Shown here in pieces: positions 35,577 to 44,317 of a stretch of DNA of 64,000 bases. Both the position numbers and the translations under genes were made by a program. The notes beneath the pieces are model-generated. The model worked only from the letters and a program-made list of their open reading frames with translations. It was not told the DNA's origin and made no database searches. Origin of the DNA: Ktedonobacter sp. SOSP1-85 (GTDB taxonomy: Bacteria; Chloroflexota; Ktedonobacteria; Ktedonobacterales; Ktedonobacteraceae). The number at the start of each line of letters is the position of its first letter. Within the stretch, counting starts at the first letter, position 1. The stretch is taken from the NCBI RefSeq assembly GCF_016587415.1, contig NZ_BNJI01000001.1, positions 3,077,501 to 3,141,500 of the forward strand. Direction: 5' to 3'.

Positions 35577-37010
35577 ATGAAATGTACTATTTGTCGTGAG
35601 GAAATAGAGCCGGGAGCCATCTTCTGTGGCCATTGTGGGCAGCGCCTGCACTCCAAACAAGAGCCGTTGTCGCAGCGGCAGCCAGCCCCCCTCGCCATCG
35701 TACCAGGCCAGGCAGGGCGAGGTCTCATTATGGAGAGACCTATAGTACACGCTCCGCTGCCAGGACCACAAGCCGCATCAGGCATAGAGTTCGACCTGCG
35801 GCCAGGACATACAGGGCCACACAACGCATTTGTCCCTCACCATAATGAAATGCAAGCGAAGAGGCAATATGTCACCAGGGAGCTTCCTGAGATCGATCTC
35901 GCCAGAAAGGAACTCTCACCCTCCGCGCTACACCTCGCCCTGGCCGAGCCTATCACCGGGCTTCCTCGGGGACAGCACAACACCTTCTTTCGCTCCATGC
36001 TTATTTTCATTACCATCGCGTTATTGATTAGCTCGATTGGTGTAGGCGCTTATGCTCTGATCAAAACCCGTTCGATTGGTGGCTATCGCCTCTCACGCGA
36101 CTTTAGCAGTCAAAACCGCACCCAGGTTCAGGGCGAGGTCTCCTTCACGGATAATCCACAAACACCAGGCAAAAGCAACCGCGTGACCATTACACTCAAG
36201 CAGCTCAACGCCCCAGCCGATAATGCGACCTACCTGGCCTGGCTCATCGACGATGAGGCGGAGCATATTACTCCACTGGGCCAATTGATGCCACGCGGGA
36301 CAGACTTTGTCCTGCAACGGACGCTGGGAGCAACTAATCTGCTTAGCCTGGGGAACCGCATCCAGGTCACGCAAGAGAGTAGTAAGGTCACCGTCCCCAC
36401 AGGAAAAATCGTCTTCAAGGCTGACTTCCCCCCGCTTGCCTTTGTGCATCTACGTCACCTGCTGGTCCACCTGGACGAAACACCCGGACAGGTCGGACTA
36501 CTGGTCGGACTACGCGAGCAGGCGCGGCAGCTCAACACCCAGGCCGCCCTCCTTAAAAATCGCACATTGCCCTCTCAGGCAGTACGCTGTGTCGCACAGA
36601 ATATACTCAATATCGTCGAGGGAACGCGAGGAGCGCACTACGCCGCACTCTCCTCCCGGTGCGCAACAATGCAGATCGCGCAGGCAGGCGACGGCTTTGG
36701 CCTTGTAGGAGCGGGAGCCTATATCGAGATGAGCCTGATGCATGTCTCGCTGGCGGCCACGCAAAGCGATTCCAGCGCCACCATCAAGCAGCATGCAGAG
36801 CAGGCACGAACCACCCTGGAAAATATCCGTGAGTGGGCCTCCCGCCTGGATCAACTGGCGATCAATCTCGCTCAGAATCCCTTCGACCAGGCCACGCTAC
36901 AACAAATTCGCGCCCTCTGCGACCAGGTACTCAACGGTAATGGAAATAAGCAGGGCGGGGCTAATGCCGCCTATAGCTATGGGCAACTTATGGCTCAATT
37001 GAACTCCTAG
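35577..37010 (+). CDS. Zinc-ribbon membrane protein of unknown function
   Basis: A 477-residue protein. An N-terminal zinc ribbon (CTICREEI...FCGHCG, Cys 3, 6, 17, 20) is followed by a disordered linker and a membrane segment near residues 140-162. A large outer domain follows. Its first part (about 180-290, with LAWLIDDEAEHITPLGQL) looks like the beta-sandwich of anti-sigma or CHRD-like proteins. The second part (about 300-470) is helical. The same N-terminal zinc-ribbon style occurs in the flavoprotein and in the PknG-like kinase. It lies 218 bp past the cytochrome-like gene with a hairpin between, so it may be a separate unit. Function unknown. Confidence 0.75.
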   Translation: MKCTICREEIEPGAIFCGHCGQRLHSKQEPLSQRQPAPLAIVPGQAGRGLIMERPIVHAPLPGPQAASGIEFDLRPGHTGPHNAFVPHHNEMQAKRQYVTRELPEIDLARKELSPSALHLALAEPITGLPRGQHNTFFRSMLIFITIALLISSIGVGAYALIKTRSIGGYRLSRDFSSQNRTQVQGEVSFTDNPQTPGKSNRVTITLKQLNAPADNATYLAWLIDDEAEHITPLGQLMPRGTDFVLQRTLGATNLLSLGNRIQVTQESSKVTVPTGKIVFKADFPPLAFVHLRHLLVHLDETPGQVGLLVGLREQARQLNTQAALLKNRTLPSQAVRCVAQNILNIVEGTRGAHYAALSSRCATMQIAQAGDGFGLVGAGAYIEMSLMHVSLAATQSDSSATIKQHAEQARTTLENIREWASRLDQLAINLAQNPFDQATLQQIRALCDQVLNGNGNKQGGANAAYSYGQLMAQLNS

Positions 37011-37024
37011 CTCCCAACTCTTAA

Positions 37025-37042
37025 CTCCCCCTTTTGGGGGAG
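37025..37042. terminator. Short GC hairpin after the zinc-ribbon gene
   Basis: CTCCCCC-TTTT-GGGGGAG forms a perfect 7-bp stem 15 bp after the stop codon at 37010. A T tract is absent. Confidence 0.5.
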
Positions 37043-37235
37043 AACAAGATCCTGCCCTTCAGCGATGGCAAAGCGGGACCGCGACAGTATACTTGCTCTC
37101 AGATCAGAGAAAATACATCTTCATAAGAAAACCTTTTATCCGGACAACCAACGCCACTCTTGTGGCTAGCGCTCCCCCCATTCGGGGACAAGCGCGCTCA
37201 GGTTTCCGAAAGGTAGTGATTTGAGGTGAGAGCAT

Positions 37236-37371
37236 ATGTCGCAGCAATATATAATCATTATTGTCGCCATCGCCGTCATGGCATATATTGCAACTTGCGC
37301 ATCACACCCAGGCTGTCATCTATGCCTTGAAAAAGGGCTTGATCTCGCTGGATGAAATTGATTTACCTTGA
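37236..37371 (+). pseudogene. Possible frameshifted small membrane protein
   Basis: ATG 37236 behind GAGGTGAG gives MSQQYIIIIVAIAVMAYIA, a membrane helix, and stops at 37353-37355 after 39 residues. Moving one base near 37280 continues with a protein-like end, HTQAVIYALKKGLISLDEIDLP, and a stop at 37369-37371. The second part looks far more coding than the first frame's tail, so I suspect a single frameshift (real or a sequencing error) in a small gene of about 45 codons. Confidence 0.35.
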
Positions 37372-37402
37372 TGCCCCTACTACTTTTTATTTGTTTTTTC
37401 TT

Positions 37403-37430
37403 TTGAATGGTTCGCCCCTTGTGCTATGAT
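37403..37430 (+). promoter_or_regulatory. Promoter of the methyltransferase gene
   Basis: TTGAAT (37403-37408), a 16-base spacer and TATGAT (37425-37430) form a good sigma70-type promoter about 45 bp before the start codon. Confidence 0.6.
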
Positions 37431-37476
37431 CTTAATTAAGAAGAAATTTTCCTACGGAGGAGGGAACCATTCAGCT

Positions 37477-38259
37477 ATGAACTACTTTGCAGATGCAGAC
37501 GTGGCGCGGCGCTATGCCACATTCCGGCCCTACTTTCACCCTCTTGTGATCTCCAAGGTCCAGAACGCGCTTCACCTGGACACACCCGTCAAAAAGGCGC
37601 TCGACGTGGCCTGTGGAACGGGACAATCTACCCGCGCGCTCAAACATATCGCGGACCAGGCGATTGGCTGTGATCTCTCGCCCGAAATGCTTGCCGCCGC
37701 CACGGAGCTGCCAGGTGTGAGCTATATCTTGGCTCCGGCTGAGCAACTGCCGTTTGATGGCGCAAGCATCGACCTGATCACCATCTCGTCTGCCTTCCAC
37801 TGGGTGGATCGTATGCGCTTCCTGCCTGAAGCCGCGCGAGTCCTCCGTTCTGGTGGCTGGCTGGTAATCTATGACAACAGCTTTGAAGGGTCGATGCGCG
37901 AAAATCAGGCCTTTGAACAATGGGTCGCCCAGCAATATCTTACCCAGTACCCCGTTACTCCTCGTGAAAATAAACCCCTTGACCCGCATGTCCTGGCCGA
38001 ACATGGTCTGCGCTTCATCCGAGAGGAACGCTATGTTAACGAAGTACTCTTCACCAGAGAGGATTTAGTAAGATACTTGATGACAAAAAGCCTGGTCATC
38101 TCTGTGCTGGAGAGAGGAGAGAGGAGCCAGGAAGAGGTCTATCTTTCACTACTGGAGCAGGTCAGTCCCTTCTTTACCAGTGAGCACGGCACCTTCCGCT
38201 TCAGTGGCTACATCTGGTATATCCAGAAGGAGAACACTACTCGGGCGGCCGATAGGTAA
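37477..38259 (+). CDS. Class I SAM-dependent methyltransferase (UbiE/Methyltransf_11 type)
   Basis: A 260-residue methyltransferase. The SAM-binding motif I is LDVACGTGQSTRAL (about residues 42-55), followed by GCDLSPEML for the ribose-binding acid and a motif with FHWVDR. The C-terminal part is variable, as expected for the substrate cap. I start at ATG 37477 (MNYFADADVARRY), behind GGAGGAGGG, not at the upstream in-frame codon at 37426, which lies inside the -10 box. The methyl acceptor is unknown. Its 3' end overlaps the convergent gene by 23 bp. Confidence 0.9.
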   Translation: MNYFADADVARRYATFRPYFHPLVISKVQNALHLDTPVKKALDVACGTGQSTRALKHIADQAIGCDLSPEMLAAATELPGVSYILAPAEQLPFDGASIDLITISSAFHWVDRMRFLPEAARVLRSGGWLVIYDNSFEGSMRENQAFEQWVAQQYLTQYPVTPRENKPLDPHVLAEHGLRFIREERYVNEVLFTREDLVRYLMTKSLVISVLERGERSQEEVYLSLLEQVSPFFTSEHGTFRFSGYIWYIQKENTTRAADR

Positions 38260-38662
38260 CGGGCCAGTAGTAGGGAATATCGTCGGAGACCTCCCAGCCA
38301 AATTGGCTGTAGTAGAGCCAATCTTTACGCAGCAGATTTGATTTATGGGAGTCGTGCAGGCGTGGGTCGCCAAGCCACCAGGGATATTGAATATGCTGCT
38401 CATCCAGGTGGTGATGTAGCTTCATGTTTTTGTAACCACGACGCTCCCACTCGGTCAACATTGTATTAAGATACTCGCGCAGCGCGGTAGCATAGCCATG
38501 CCACATCATAACGGCAGGATGATGCCGCCACGCGCCCAGGTAGTCCGGCGTCGTAATGATCTTCAGGATTTGAGATGCCTCTACTCGCTGCTTTCCCAGG
38601 CGCCTGGAGTCCAGCACCCGGGCCGTCTCCTCAAAAGAGGCATAAGGGAGGAACGTCTGCAT
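38237..38662 (-). CDS. MSMEG_6728-like (pyrimidine-dimer glycosylase-related) protein
   Basis: A 141-residue protein starting MQTFLPYASFEETARVLD and containing RRLGKQRVEASQIL. These are the signatures of the MSMEG_6728/Pyr_excise-like family, distantly related to phage T4 endonuclease V. The family is small and basic; a DNA-repair role is suggested by homology but is not established for this branch. I use ATG 38662 (AGGAGA upstream) rather than a GTG ten codons earlier, because the conserved N-terminus begins at MQTFLP. Convergent with the methyltransferase, overlapping it by 23 bp. Confidence 0.78.
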   Translation of the reverse strand: MQTFLPYASFEETARVLDSRRLGKQRVEASQILKIITTPDYLGAWRHHPAVMMWHGYATALREYLNTMLTEWERRGYKNMKLHHHLDEQHIQYPWWLGDPRLHDSHKSNLLRKDWLYYSQFGWEVSDDIPYYWPVTYRPPE

Positions 38663-38749
38663 ACGCGCCAGGTCTCTCCTTCCACAGAACACAGCATGAC
38701 CTCACACGAGAGTAGCACGCCCCGCCAATCTGGCTGGTAACATATTTTT

Positions 38750-38842
38750 TTGTATGATGGTGTTTGTCGTTGAGGGCGCCTTTGGCGCCCTCAACGACAA
38801 ACACCATCATACAATTTTTTTGCGCCGTAGGCGCGAGAAGTC
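38750..38842. repeat. Bipartite repeat H: 31-bp hairpin plus tail
   Basis: Arms 38750-38780 and 38784-38814 are perfect with a TTT loop and are flanked by T runs on both sides. The tail at 38821-38842 contains GCGCC-GTA-GGCGC followed by GAGAAGTC. It lies between divergently transcribed genes, so it is not simply a terminator here. Confidence 0.85.
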
Positions 38843-39056
38843 ATCTGTCTTGCTCAATGATGCAGAAGGTACCCCAAATAGTCGATAGAAAAGAAGAGAG
38901 CCAGCTACTATGCTCACATGGATGGAGCCAATGTAAGATGGCTGGTCTAAGTGGAAGGGATTGGCTGTAGCAAGAGTCAGAAGGCTATGTTAAAATTCGA
39001 AAAGAAAATTTACGGCCGCGAAATTTCTCAGATAAATGGCAGGAGATTTCTACACA
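38843..39056. other. pdxS leader region
   Basis: About 210 bp between repeat H and the pdxS start. No ORF with a ribosome site, no clear promoter and no recognisable riboswitch are visible to me. Confidence 0.35.
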
Positions 39057-39944
39057 ATGGAAAAACAGACAGGTACAGTACAGGTTAAACGCAGTTTCCC
39101 CGAGATGCTCAAAGGTGGCGTCATCTGTGACGTCATCGACGCCGAGCAGGCTAAGATCGCCGAGGAAGCCGGCGCCTCAGCCGTTATGGCTCTTGAGCGC
39201 GTGCCAGCGGACATCCGCGCCCATGGTGGCGTTGCTCGCATGAGCGATCCCGAGCTAATCATCAAGATTAAAGAGGCCGTCACTATCCCGGTCATGGCGA
39301 AGTGCCGCATTGGTCATTTTGTCGAGGCTGAGATCCTCCAGGCCATCGGTGTTGACTGCATCGACGAGTCGGAAGTATTGACGCCCGCCGATGAGAGTTT
39401 CCACGTCAATAAACATCTCTTCAACGTGCCCTTCGTCTGTGGCGCGCGCGACCTGGGTGAGGCGCTGCGACGCGTGGGTGAGGGCGCCGCGATGTTGCGT
39501 ACCAAGGGCGAGGCTGGAACCGGCAATATCGTCGAGGCGGTTCGTCATATGCGCACCATCATGGACGGCATTCGCCGCTTGCAGAATTTGCCAGAAGAAG
39601 AGCTGATGAGCGAGGCCAAGAACCTTGGCGCGCCATATGACCTGGTCCGTGAGATCGCACGCACCGGCAAACTACCCGTCGTCAATTTCTCAGCGGGTGG
39701 CGTCGCGACCCCGGCAGACGCCGCTTTGATGATGCGCCTGGGCGCAGAAGGCATTTTCGTGGGTTCGGGCATCTTCAAGTCTGGCGATCCTCTCAAGCGT
39801 GCCAAGGCCATCGTTCGCGCCACCACGCACTTCCAGGACGCGGGCATCGTCGCCGAGGTATCGCGCAACCTGGGTGAACCAATGGTTGGTATCAGCCTGG
39901 ATAAGCTCTCGCAGGACGATCTGATGGCTCGTCGTGGCTGGTAG
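39057..39944 (+). CDS. pdxS: Pyridoxal 5'-phosphate synthase, lyase subunit PdxS
   Basis: A 295-residue TIM-barrel synthase subunit that builds PLP from ribose 5-phosphate, glyceraldehyde 3-phosphate and ammonia. Family segments are plain: [36 protein letters not shown] (the first catalytic lysine), [26 protein letters not shown], and the C-terminal [18 protein letters not shown] and [12 protein letters not shown] use ATG 39057 (AGGAGA ten bases upstream), which gives the normal family length, not an ATG seven codons earlier. Twelve copies form a ring with PdxT, whose gene follows at once. Confidence 0.97.
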   Translation: MEKQTGTVQVKRSFPEMLKGGVICDVIDAEQAKIAEEAGASAVMALERVPADIRAHGGVARMSDPELIIKIKEAVTIPVMAKCRIGHFVEAEILQAIGVDCIDESEVLTPADESFHVNKHLFNVPFVCGARDLGEALRRVGEGAAMLRTKGEAGTGNIVEAVRHMRTIMDGIRRLQNLPEEELMSEAKNLGAPYDLVREIARTGKLPVVNFSAGGVATPADAALMMRLGAEGIFVGSGIFKSGDPLKRAKAIVRATTHFQDAGIVAEVSRNLGEPMVGISLDKLSQDDLMARRGW

Positions 39945-39966
39945 TAGCGGAACAGGCTCAGGCACC

Positions 39967-40578
39967 ATGACACAAGGACACAACCTTTTGCCACGTATCG
40001 GCGTATTAGCATTACAGGGCGATTTTGAGGCCCACCTGCGGATGCTGGCCGAGTTAGGCGCTGAGGGAAAAGCTATTCGGCTCCCTGAGCAACTAGAGGA
40101 AATAAATGGTATAATTATACCAGGTGGTGAAAGTACCACGATAGGCAAACTCATGATCGAGTATAACCTCCTGGAGCCCTTGAGGCAGAAAATTCGGGAC
40201 GGCATACCGGTCTGGGGAACATGCGCAGGTCTTATATTGTTATCACAAGAGACGGATAATGCGCTGGCAGGCCAACCACTTCTGGCCTCGCTGGACATCA
40301 AAGTTCGTCGTAACGCTTTCGGCAGTCAGCGGGAAAGTTTTGAGACAGATCTCGTAGTGCCAGAACTTGGCGAAGCGCCATTCCACACCTTCTTTATCCG
40401 CGGTCCACTGGTCGAAAAGGTTGGACCAGGAGTAGAAGTGCTGGCTACGCTCGACGATGGAACCATCGTTGCTGTCCGAGAAGGAACCAGGCTAGGTACT
40501 GCATTTCATCCCGAGGTATCGGGAGACACCCGTTTCCACCAATACTTTCTCCGCATAGTAGAGAGCGTCAGCAACTAG
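39967..40578 (+). CDS. pdxT: Pyridoxal 5'-phosphate synthase, glutaminase subunit PdxT
   Basis: A 203-residue class I glutamine amidotransferase that feeds ammonia to PdxS. Motifs: IGVLALQGDFEAHLRML, IIPGGESTTIGKL, the nucleophile region WGTCAGLILL (Cys) and the HPEVSGD His-Glu pair near the end. ATG 39967 fits the family length. A GTG at 39934 inside the pdxS end would add eleven residues and overlap pdxS by 11 bp; neither has a strong ribosome site, so translation may be coupled to pdxS. Confidence 0.95.
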   Translation: MTQGHNLLPRIGVLALQGDFEAHLRMLAELGAEGKAIRLPEQLEEINGIIIPGGESTTIGKLMIEYNLLEPLRQKIRDGIPVWGTCAGLILLSQETDNALAGQPLLASLDIKVRRNAFGSQRESFETDLVVPELGEAPFHTFFIRGPLVEKVGPGVEVLATLDDGTIVAVREGTRLGTAFHPEVSGDTRFHQYFLRIVESVSN

Positions 40579-40618
40579 GGGCATCATTGATGCCCCTAAA
40601 GGGACGCAGGAGAATTGG

Positions 40619-41656
40619 ATGATACGACCGGTCCTGTTCGTGGATCTACCGGGAATCATCTATGCAATGGACCGACATGCTCGTAGTCCGAAACACGGAA
40701 TTGCGAATTTCGTGTGCTGGCTGGAGCCTGTAGAGAGAGACTCGCTGCCCTCACCTATCCTGCGTAACCTTCTGCCGCTTACCCCAGCGTCGCGAACCTG
40801 GATCTGTGAAGATCACTGGCAATTACTCGGTTTCGCACAAATGAACGAACGACCCGCGCGCAAAGCGTGGGATCTCTCATATCTTGCCTCCATGCGCAAC
40901 AGAAACGTCTCCAGCGAAGAGGTACTGAGCGCGCTGCTCGACTACACCCTAGAGATGGCGGGGGCGCATGGAATATTGCGTATCTTTGCGAAGGTTGAAG
41001 ATGAGGTGCCGGAGGTAGATATGTTCGTACGCAGTGGCTTCCAACGCTATGCGCGCGAACTCACCTATGTCTATGAACCGGGAACAACTTTACCTGAGCA
41101 AGGTGAACAGTTGAGCTCCCTGCGCAAGTGGCATCGCCACTATGCCTGGGGTCTGCATCAACTGTACCGGGCCACCACACCACAGCGTGTGCGCATGGCC
41201 GAGCTGCTTGAAAACAGCGAGGAATACGCCAAATTGCATGTCGGGCCACAGCGCTGGTTCTCACCCTGGAATGAGAACTATGTCTGCGACGTTGGCGTGC
41301 GCCTGGGCGCCTGGTTACGCATTTGCCGAGGGCATAACACCATACCCCATCGTCTCTCTCTTATTGTCCATCCAGAACATGCCGACCTGGCGGAGCCGCT
41401 GTTACGCTTTGGCATGCGCAGGTTACTGGAAGCAGACGTACGCCGCATTTATTGCCTGGTGCGCGAGTACGACTCATGTGTTATTACCGCTCTAAGCAAC
41501 AGTGGATTTGAGCAGTCAACCACCAGGCTGCTGCTCGTGCGACACGTAGCATCACTAGCTACGAGGCAAAGCACAGTCCCCCTGCTAGAACAAAGAGCGG
41601 TCTATGGCTTGAAGGGCCTGGGGACGGTCAATTCACGCCAAAAGTTAATGAGGTGA
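40619..41656 (+). CDS. GNAT-fold acetyltransferase-like protein
   Basis: A 345-residue protein. The N-terminal half (about 1-150) shows GNAT-type order: [12 protein letters not shown] at the start, then LLGFAQMN and [12 protein letters not shown], and [16 protein letters not shown]. The second half (about 190-330) looks like a second, more diverged GNAT unit ([37 protein letters not shown]). The acyl-CoA pyrophosphate loop is weak in both. It sits 40 bp after pdxT and overlaps the next gene by 4 bp, so it belongs to the pdx operon. Substrate unknown. Confidence 0.75.
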   Translation: MIRPVLFVDLPGIIYAMDRHARSPKHGIANFVCWLEPVERDSLPSPILRNLLPLTPASRTWICEDHWQLLGFAQMNERPARKAWDLSYLASMRNRNVSSEEVLSALLDYTLEMAGAHGILRIFAKVEDEVPEVDMFVRSGFQRYARELTYVYEPGTTLPEQGEQLSSLRKWHRHYAWGLHQLYRATTPQRVRMAELLENSEEYAKLHVGPQRWFSPWNENYVCDVGVRLGAWLRICRGHNTIPHRLSLIVHPEHADLAEPLLRFGMRRLLEADVRRIYCLVREYDSCVITALSNSGFEQSTTRLLLVRHVASLATRQSTVPLLEQRAVYGLKGLGTVNSRQKLMR

Positions 41657-43491
41657 TAGAACTGCCTATGCAACATGTGGTCACCGACGATCTTGAGGCT
41701 CTGCTAGCGACCCTTCCACCTAGCATCCACGACGCGGTCAATCGGCTAGAGAACCGAAGCGAACTGCTGGAGATCGTAATGGACCTCGGGCGATTGGCCG
41801 AGGGACGTTTCCCCGAGGGAGAGGTCCTCTTAAGCAATCAGCCCGTGACCTATGCTGACCTCGAATATGTGGTTGAACGCATCGGCGAATTTGGCGATGA
41901 TAACCGCGCAGGGATAGAGCGAACGCTACACCGAATTAGCGCTTTGCGCAACCGCAAAGGAAAAGTCGTGGGACTGACGTGCCGCATCGGTCGAGCCGTG
42001 TTAGGAAGCATCGCCCTCATCCGCGATATCGTGGAGCAGGGGCAATCCATCCTGATTCTGGGTCGCCCAGGCGTGGGTAAAACCACGCTTCTACGTGAGA
42101 TCGCGCGCGTCCTGGCAGACGAAGCAAACAAACGCGTCGTGGTGGTTGATACCTCCAACGAGATCGCGGGTGATGGTGATATCCCTCATCCTGGTATCGG
42201 ACGCGCGCGTCGTATGCAGGTGGCACGCACGGTTGAGCAGCACGCGGTGATGATCGAGGCTGTGGAGAACCACATGCCCCAGGTTATCGTCATCGACGAG
42301 ATCGGCACCGAACTGGAGGCCGCCGCCGCCCGCACCATCGCGGAACGTGGTGTCCAGCTCGTCGCGACGGCTCATGGCAACACCCTCGGCAATCTGCTGA
42401 TGAACCCGACCCTCTCAGACCTGGTTGGTGGCATTCAAACCGTCACCCTGGGCGACGAAGAGGCGCGCCGCCGCCATACGCAAAAGAGTATTCTTGAGCG
42501 TAAGGCGCCACCGACTTTTGATGTCGTGGTGGAACAGCAGAGCTGGGAAGAGGTCATTGTGCATCGCGATGTCGCCGACACGGTCGATACCATGCTCAGA
42601 GGCATGATCATTGTGGCCGAGGAACGCACACGCGACGAGAACACGGGGCATATCGGACTCCGCCGTATCAGCCGAAACGGTATGGAGAACGCTTCCCCCA
42701 ATGGGATCGGAGGCCTGGGCAACCGTAGCCAGGGCTTTACACCCAGTATGTTCGAGCGTGGTGATCATTCCGAACGTAGTGATCGCTCAGAGCGTGGCGG
42801 CAGCAAGGGGGTGCGTCAGATAGAGCGCCCACGGCGCGGCTCCAATGAACCGCCCATGCCGATGAGGGCCTTAGCCCCAACTGGCACCTCGCCTGCTGAA
42901 GTCACGACTACGCCAGGCACAGCCATCGAGAGCGAGCCTGAGGAGGATCATAGGACCGAGACCCTTCCGCTCAATCGGACTTTACGTGTCTATCCATTCG
43001 GGGTCAACCGTGACCGACTTAGCGACGCATCACGCCATCTACGCGTTCCGGTTGTGATCACAAACAACCAGAAAGAGGCCGATGCCGTGATGACGCTGAA
43101 AAACTACTATCGGCACCAGGGAGAGCGCCTGCAACTGGCCGCACAAGACGGTAAACTACTCATCATCCTGAAGAACAATACCGTCTCGCAAATGCAGCAC
43201 GCCCTGGCACGTATCTTCGACATTCCAGAGGAGGATACCGTCGAAGGTGAGGAGAGCCATCCAGCCTTGGATGAGATGCACTTCGATGACCCGACCAAAC
43301 AGGCTCTTCTGGAGACAGAGGACGCGATTCATCAAGTGCTCAATAAAGGGTTGACCACGGCTGAGCTTCCGCCAGCCAACTCCCATATTCGCCGCTTGCA
43401 GCACCAGATGGCGACACGCTATAACCTGCTTTCACGCAGCCGGGGCAAAGAGCCCAATCGCCGTGTCAAAATCTTTCGCGCTCGCAACTAA
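41653..43491 (+). CDS. R3H-domain AAA ATPase (Ycf45/SpoIIIAA-like)
   Basis: A 612-residue ATPase. After an N-terminal region with [16 protein letters not shown], the ATPase core (about 95-310) has Walker [12 protein letters not shown] and Walker [14 protein letters not shown]. It also has the [12 protein letters not shown] sensor region, as in Ycf45 and SpoIIIAA. A long Pro/Gly/Arg-rich linker follows. The C-terminal third includes an R3H-like nucleic-acid-binding stretch ([11 protein letters not shown]) and a final basic tail. The start is GTG 41653, overlapping the previous stop (GTGA), so translation is coupled. It probably binds single-stranded nucleic acid; its role is unknown. Confidence 0.88.
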   Translation: MIELPMQHVVTDDLEALLATLPPSIHDAVNRLENRSELLEIVMDLGRLAEGRFPEGEVLLSNQPVTYADLEYVVERIGEFGDDNRAGIERTLHRISALRNRKGKVVGLTCRIGRAVLGSIALIRDIVEQGQSILILGRPGVGKTTLLREIARVLADEANKRVVVVDTSNEIAGDGDIPHPGIGRARRMQVARTVEQHAVMIEAVENHMPQVIVIDEIGTELEAAAARTIAERGVQLVATAHGNTLGNLLMNPTLSDLVGGIQTVTLGDEEARRRHTQKSILERKAPPTFDVVVEQQSWEEVIVHRDVADTVDTMLRGMIIVAEERTRDENTGHIGLRRISRNGMENASPNGIGGLGNRSQGFTPSMFERGDHSERSDRSERGGSKGVRQIERPRRGSNEPPMPMRALAPTGTSPAEVTTTPGTAIESEPEEDHRTETLPLNRTLRVYPFGVNRDRLSDASRHLRVPVVITNNQKEADAVMTLKNYYRHQGERLQLAAQDGKLLIILKNNTVSQMQHALARIFDIPEEDTVEGEESHPALDEMHFDDPTKQALLETEDAIHQVLNKGLTTAELPPANSHIRRLQHQMATRYNLLSRSRGKEPNRRVKIFRARN

Positions 43492-43640
43492 TATGGCATA
43501 AGGAGCCATCTCGCCCTTTAGCTCATTCATCGCACACAACAGGAAGGACTTCGGCCAGCCCAATCTCTTCTCCAGCCCATGAAAAGAGAGCGCCCAGGCC
43601 AGGCCAGAAGTAAACAACAACAAACAGGCAATCGAATTGT

Positions 43641-43675
43641 AAGGGAACCAGAGTGGTGTGCTGGTTCCCTTTTTT
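43641..43675 (+). terminator. Terminator of the pdx operon
   Basis: AAGGGAACCA (43641-43650) pairs with TGGTTCCCTT (43662-43671) and runs into a T tract. This ends the plus-strand operon about 150 bp after its last stop codon. Confidence 0.85.
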
Positions 43676-43797
43676 CGTTGCTGCCTGCTGCGGCAGCAAG
43701 GCGCCCGATATGGTGGAGAGAGGACTAAGACACCCGACAATTTTTATGCAGCCGAGCACTTGTTTACCGAGTAAAGTATTTCAATTGAAATAGTACC

Positions 43798-43826
43798 TTG
43801 ACAATCATAGCAATGTGACGTATACT
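43798..43826 (+). promoter_or_regulatory. Promoter copy 1 of the PadR-ABC operon
   Basis: TTGACA (43798-43803), 17-base spacer, TATACT (43821-43826). The spacer and flanks are closely similar to promoter copy 2, 127 bp downstream. Confidence 0.75.
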
Positions 43827-43838
43827 CCAACTACAAGT

Positions 43839-43926
43839 TATGAGATTGTCAAGCTGATTATTAAGAAGTCGGAAAGAACAGAGGATTTGTTCATCACACA
43901 AAATACAACAACAAAAATACTACATT
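43839..43926 (+). pseudogene. Remnant of a padR-like coding sequence
   Basis: After promoter copy 1 the frame from TAT 43839 reads YEIVKLIIKKSERTEDL and stops at TGA 43924-43926. The first codons match YEIVKLIAERSGGE in the intact padR gene below (44061 onward) at both protein and DNA level. There is no complete gene around it, so it is a fragment left by a duplication or deletion. Confidence 0.55.
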
Positions 43927-43953
43927 GACAATCACAGTAGTGTAGTGTATACT
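43925..43953 (+). promoter_or_regulatory. Promoter copy 2 of the PadR-ABC operon
   Basis: TTGACA (43925-43930), 17-base spacer, TATACT (43948-43953), ending 19 bp before the padR start. Transcripts would have a very short leader. PadR proteins usually repress their own promoter, so the repressor probably binds here, perhaps at both copies. Confidence 0.8.
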
Positions 43954-43972
43954 CCAAACATGAGGTAATGAG

Positions 43973-44302
43973 ATGAGTGAAAACAAACTGACCTCCGACC
44001 TGCTACGCGGCCATACCGATACGATGATTCTACGCCTCTTAGCGGAAGCTGACCGCTACGGCTACGAGATCGTTAAGCTGATTGCTGAGCGCTCGGGTGG
44101 AGAATATGAACTCAAGGAAGCTACCATGTACTCCAGCGTTCGGCGGCTTGAGGCAGACGGGGATATCGAGTGGTATTGGGGCGATGAATCGCAAGGCGGC
44201 AGGAGGAAATACTTCCGCATTACAAACAAAGGGAAAGCAACTTACGAGCGCAATAAAAGCAACTGGGATTACGCAAAGGGCGTGCTAGAGAACCTCTTGT
44301 AA
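43973..44302 (+). CDS. PadR family transcriptional regulator
   Basis: A 109-residue PadR repressor. The winged-helix part spans residues ~10-85 with LRGHTDTMILRLLAEADRYGYEIVKLI and the wing GGRRKYFRITNKGKATYE. The short C-terminal helix allows dimerisation. PadR proteins commonly control drug-export genes and respond to the exported compound. The ATG is followed 15 bp downstream of its stop by the next gene of an operon that encodes an ABC exporter. The duplicated promoter upstream suggests autoregulation. Confidence 0.93.
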   Translation: MSENKLTSDLLRGHTDTMILRLLAEADRYGYEIVKLIAERSGGEYELKEATMYSSVRRLEADGDIEWYWGDESQGGRRKYFRITNKGKATYERNKSNWDYAKGVLENLL

Positions 44303-44317
44303 AGGAAAGGGATTGTT

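Noticed and set aside
37426..37476. Extra 17 residues at the start of the methyltransferase
   Set aside because: They would be translated from the promoter -10 region; the next ATG fits the family start.
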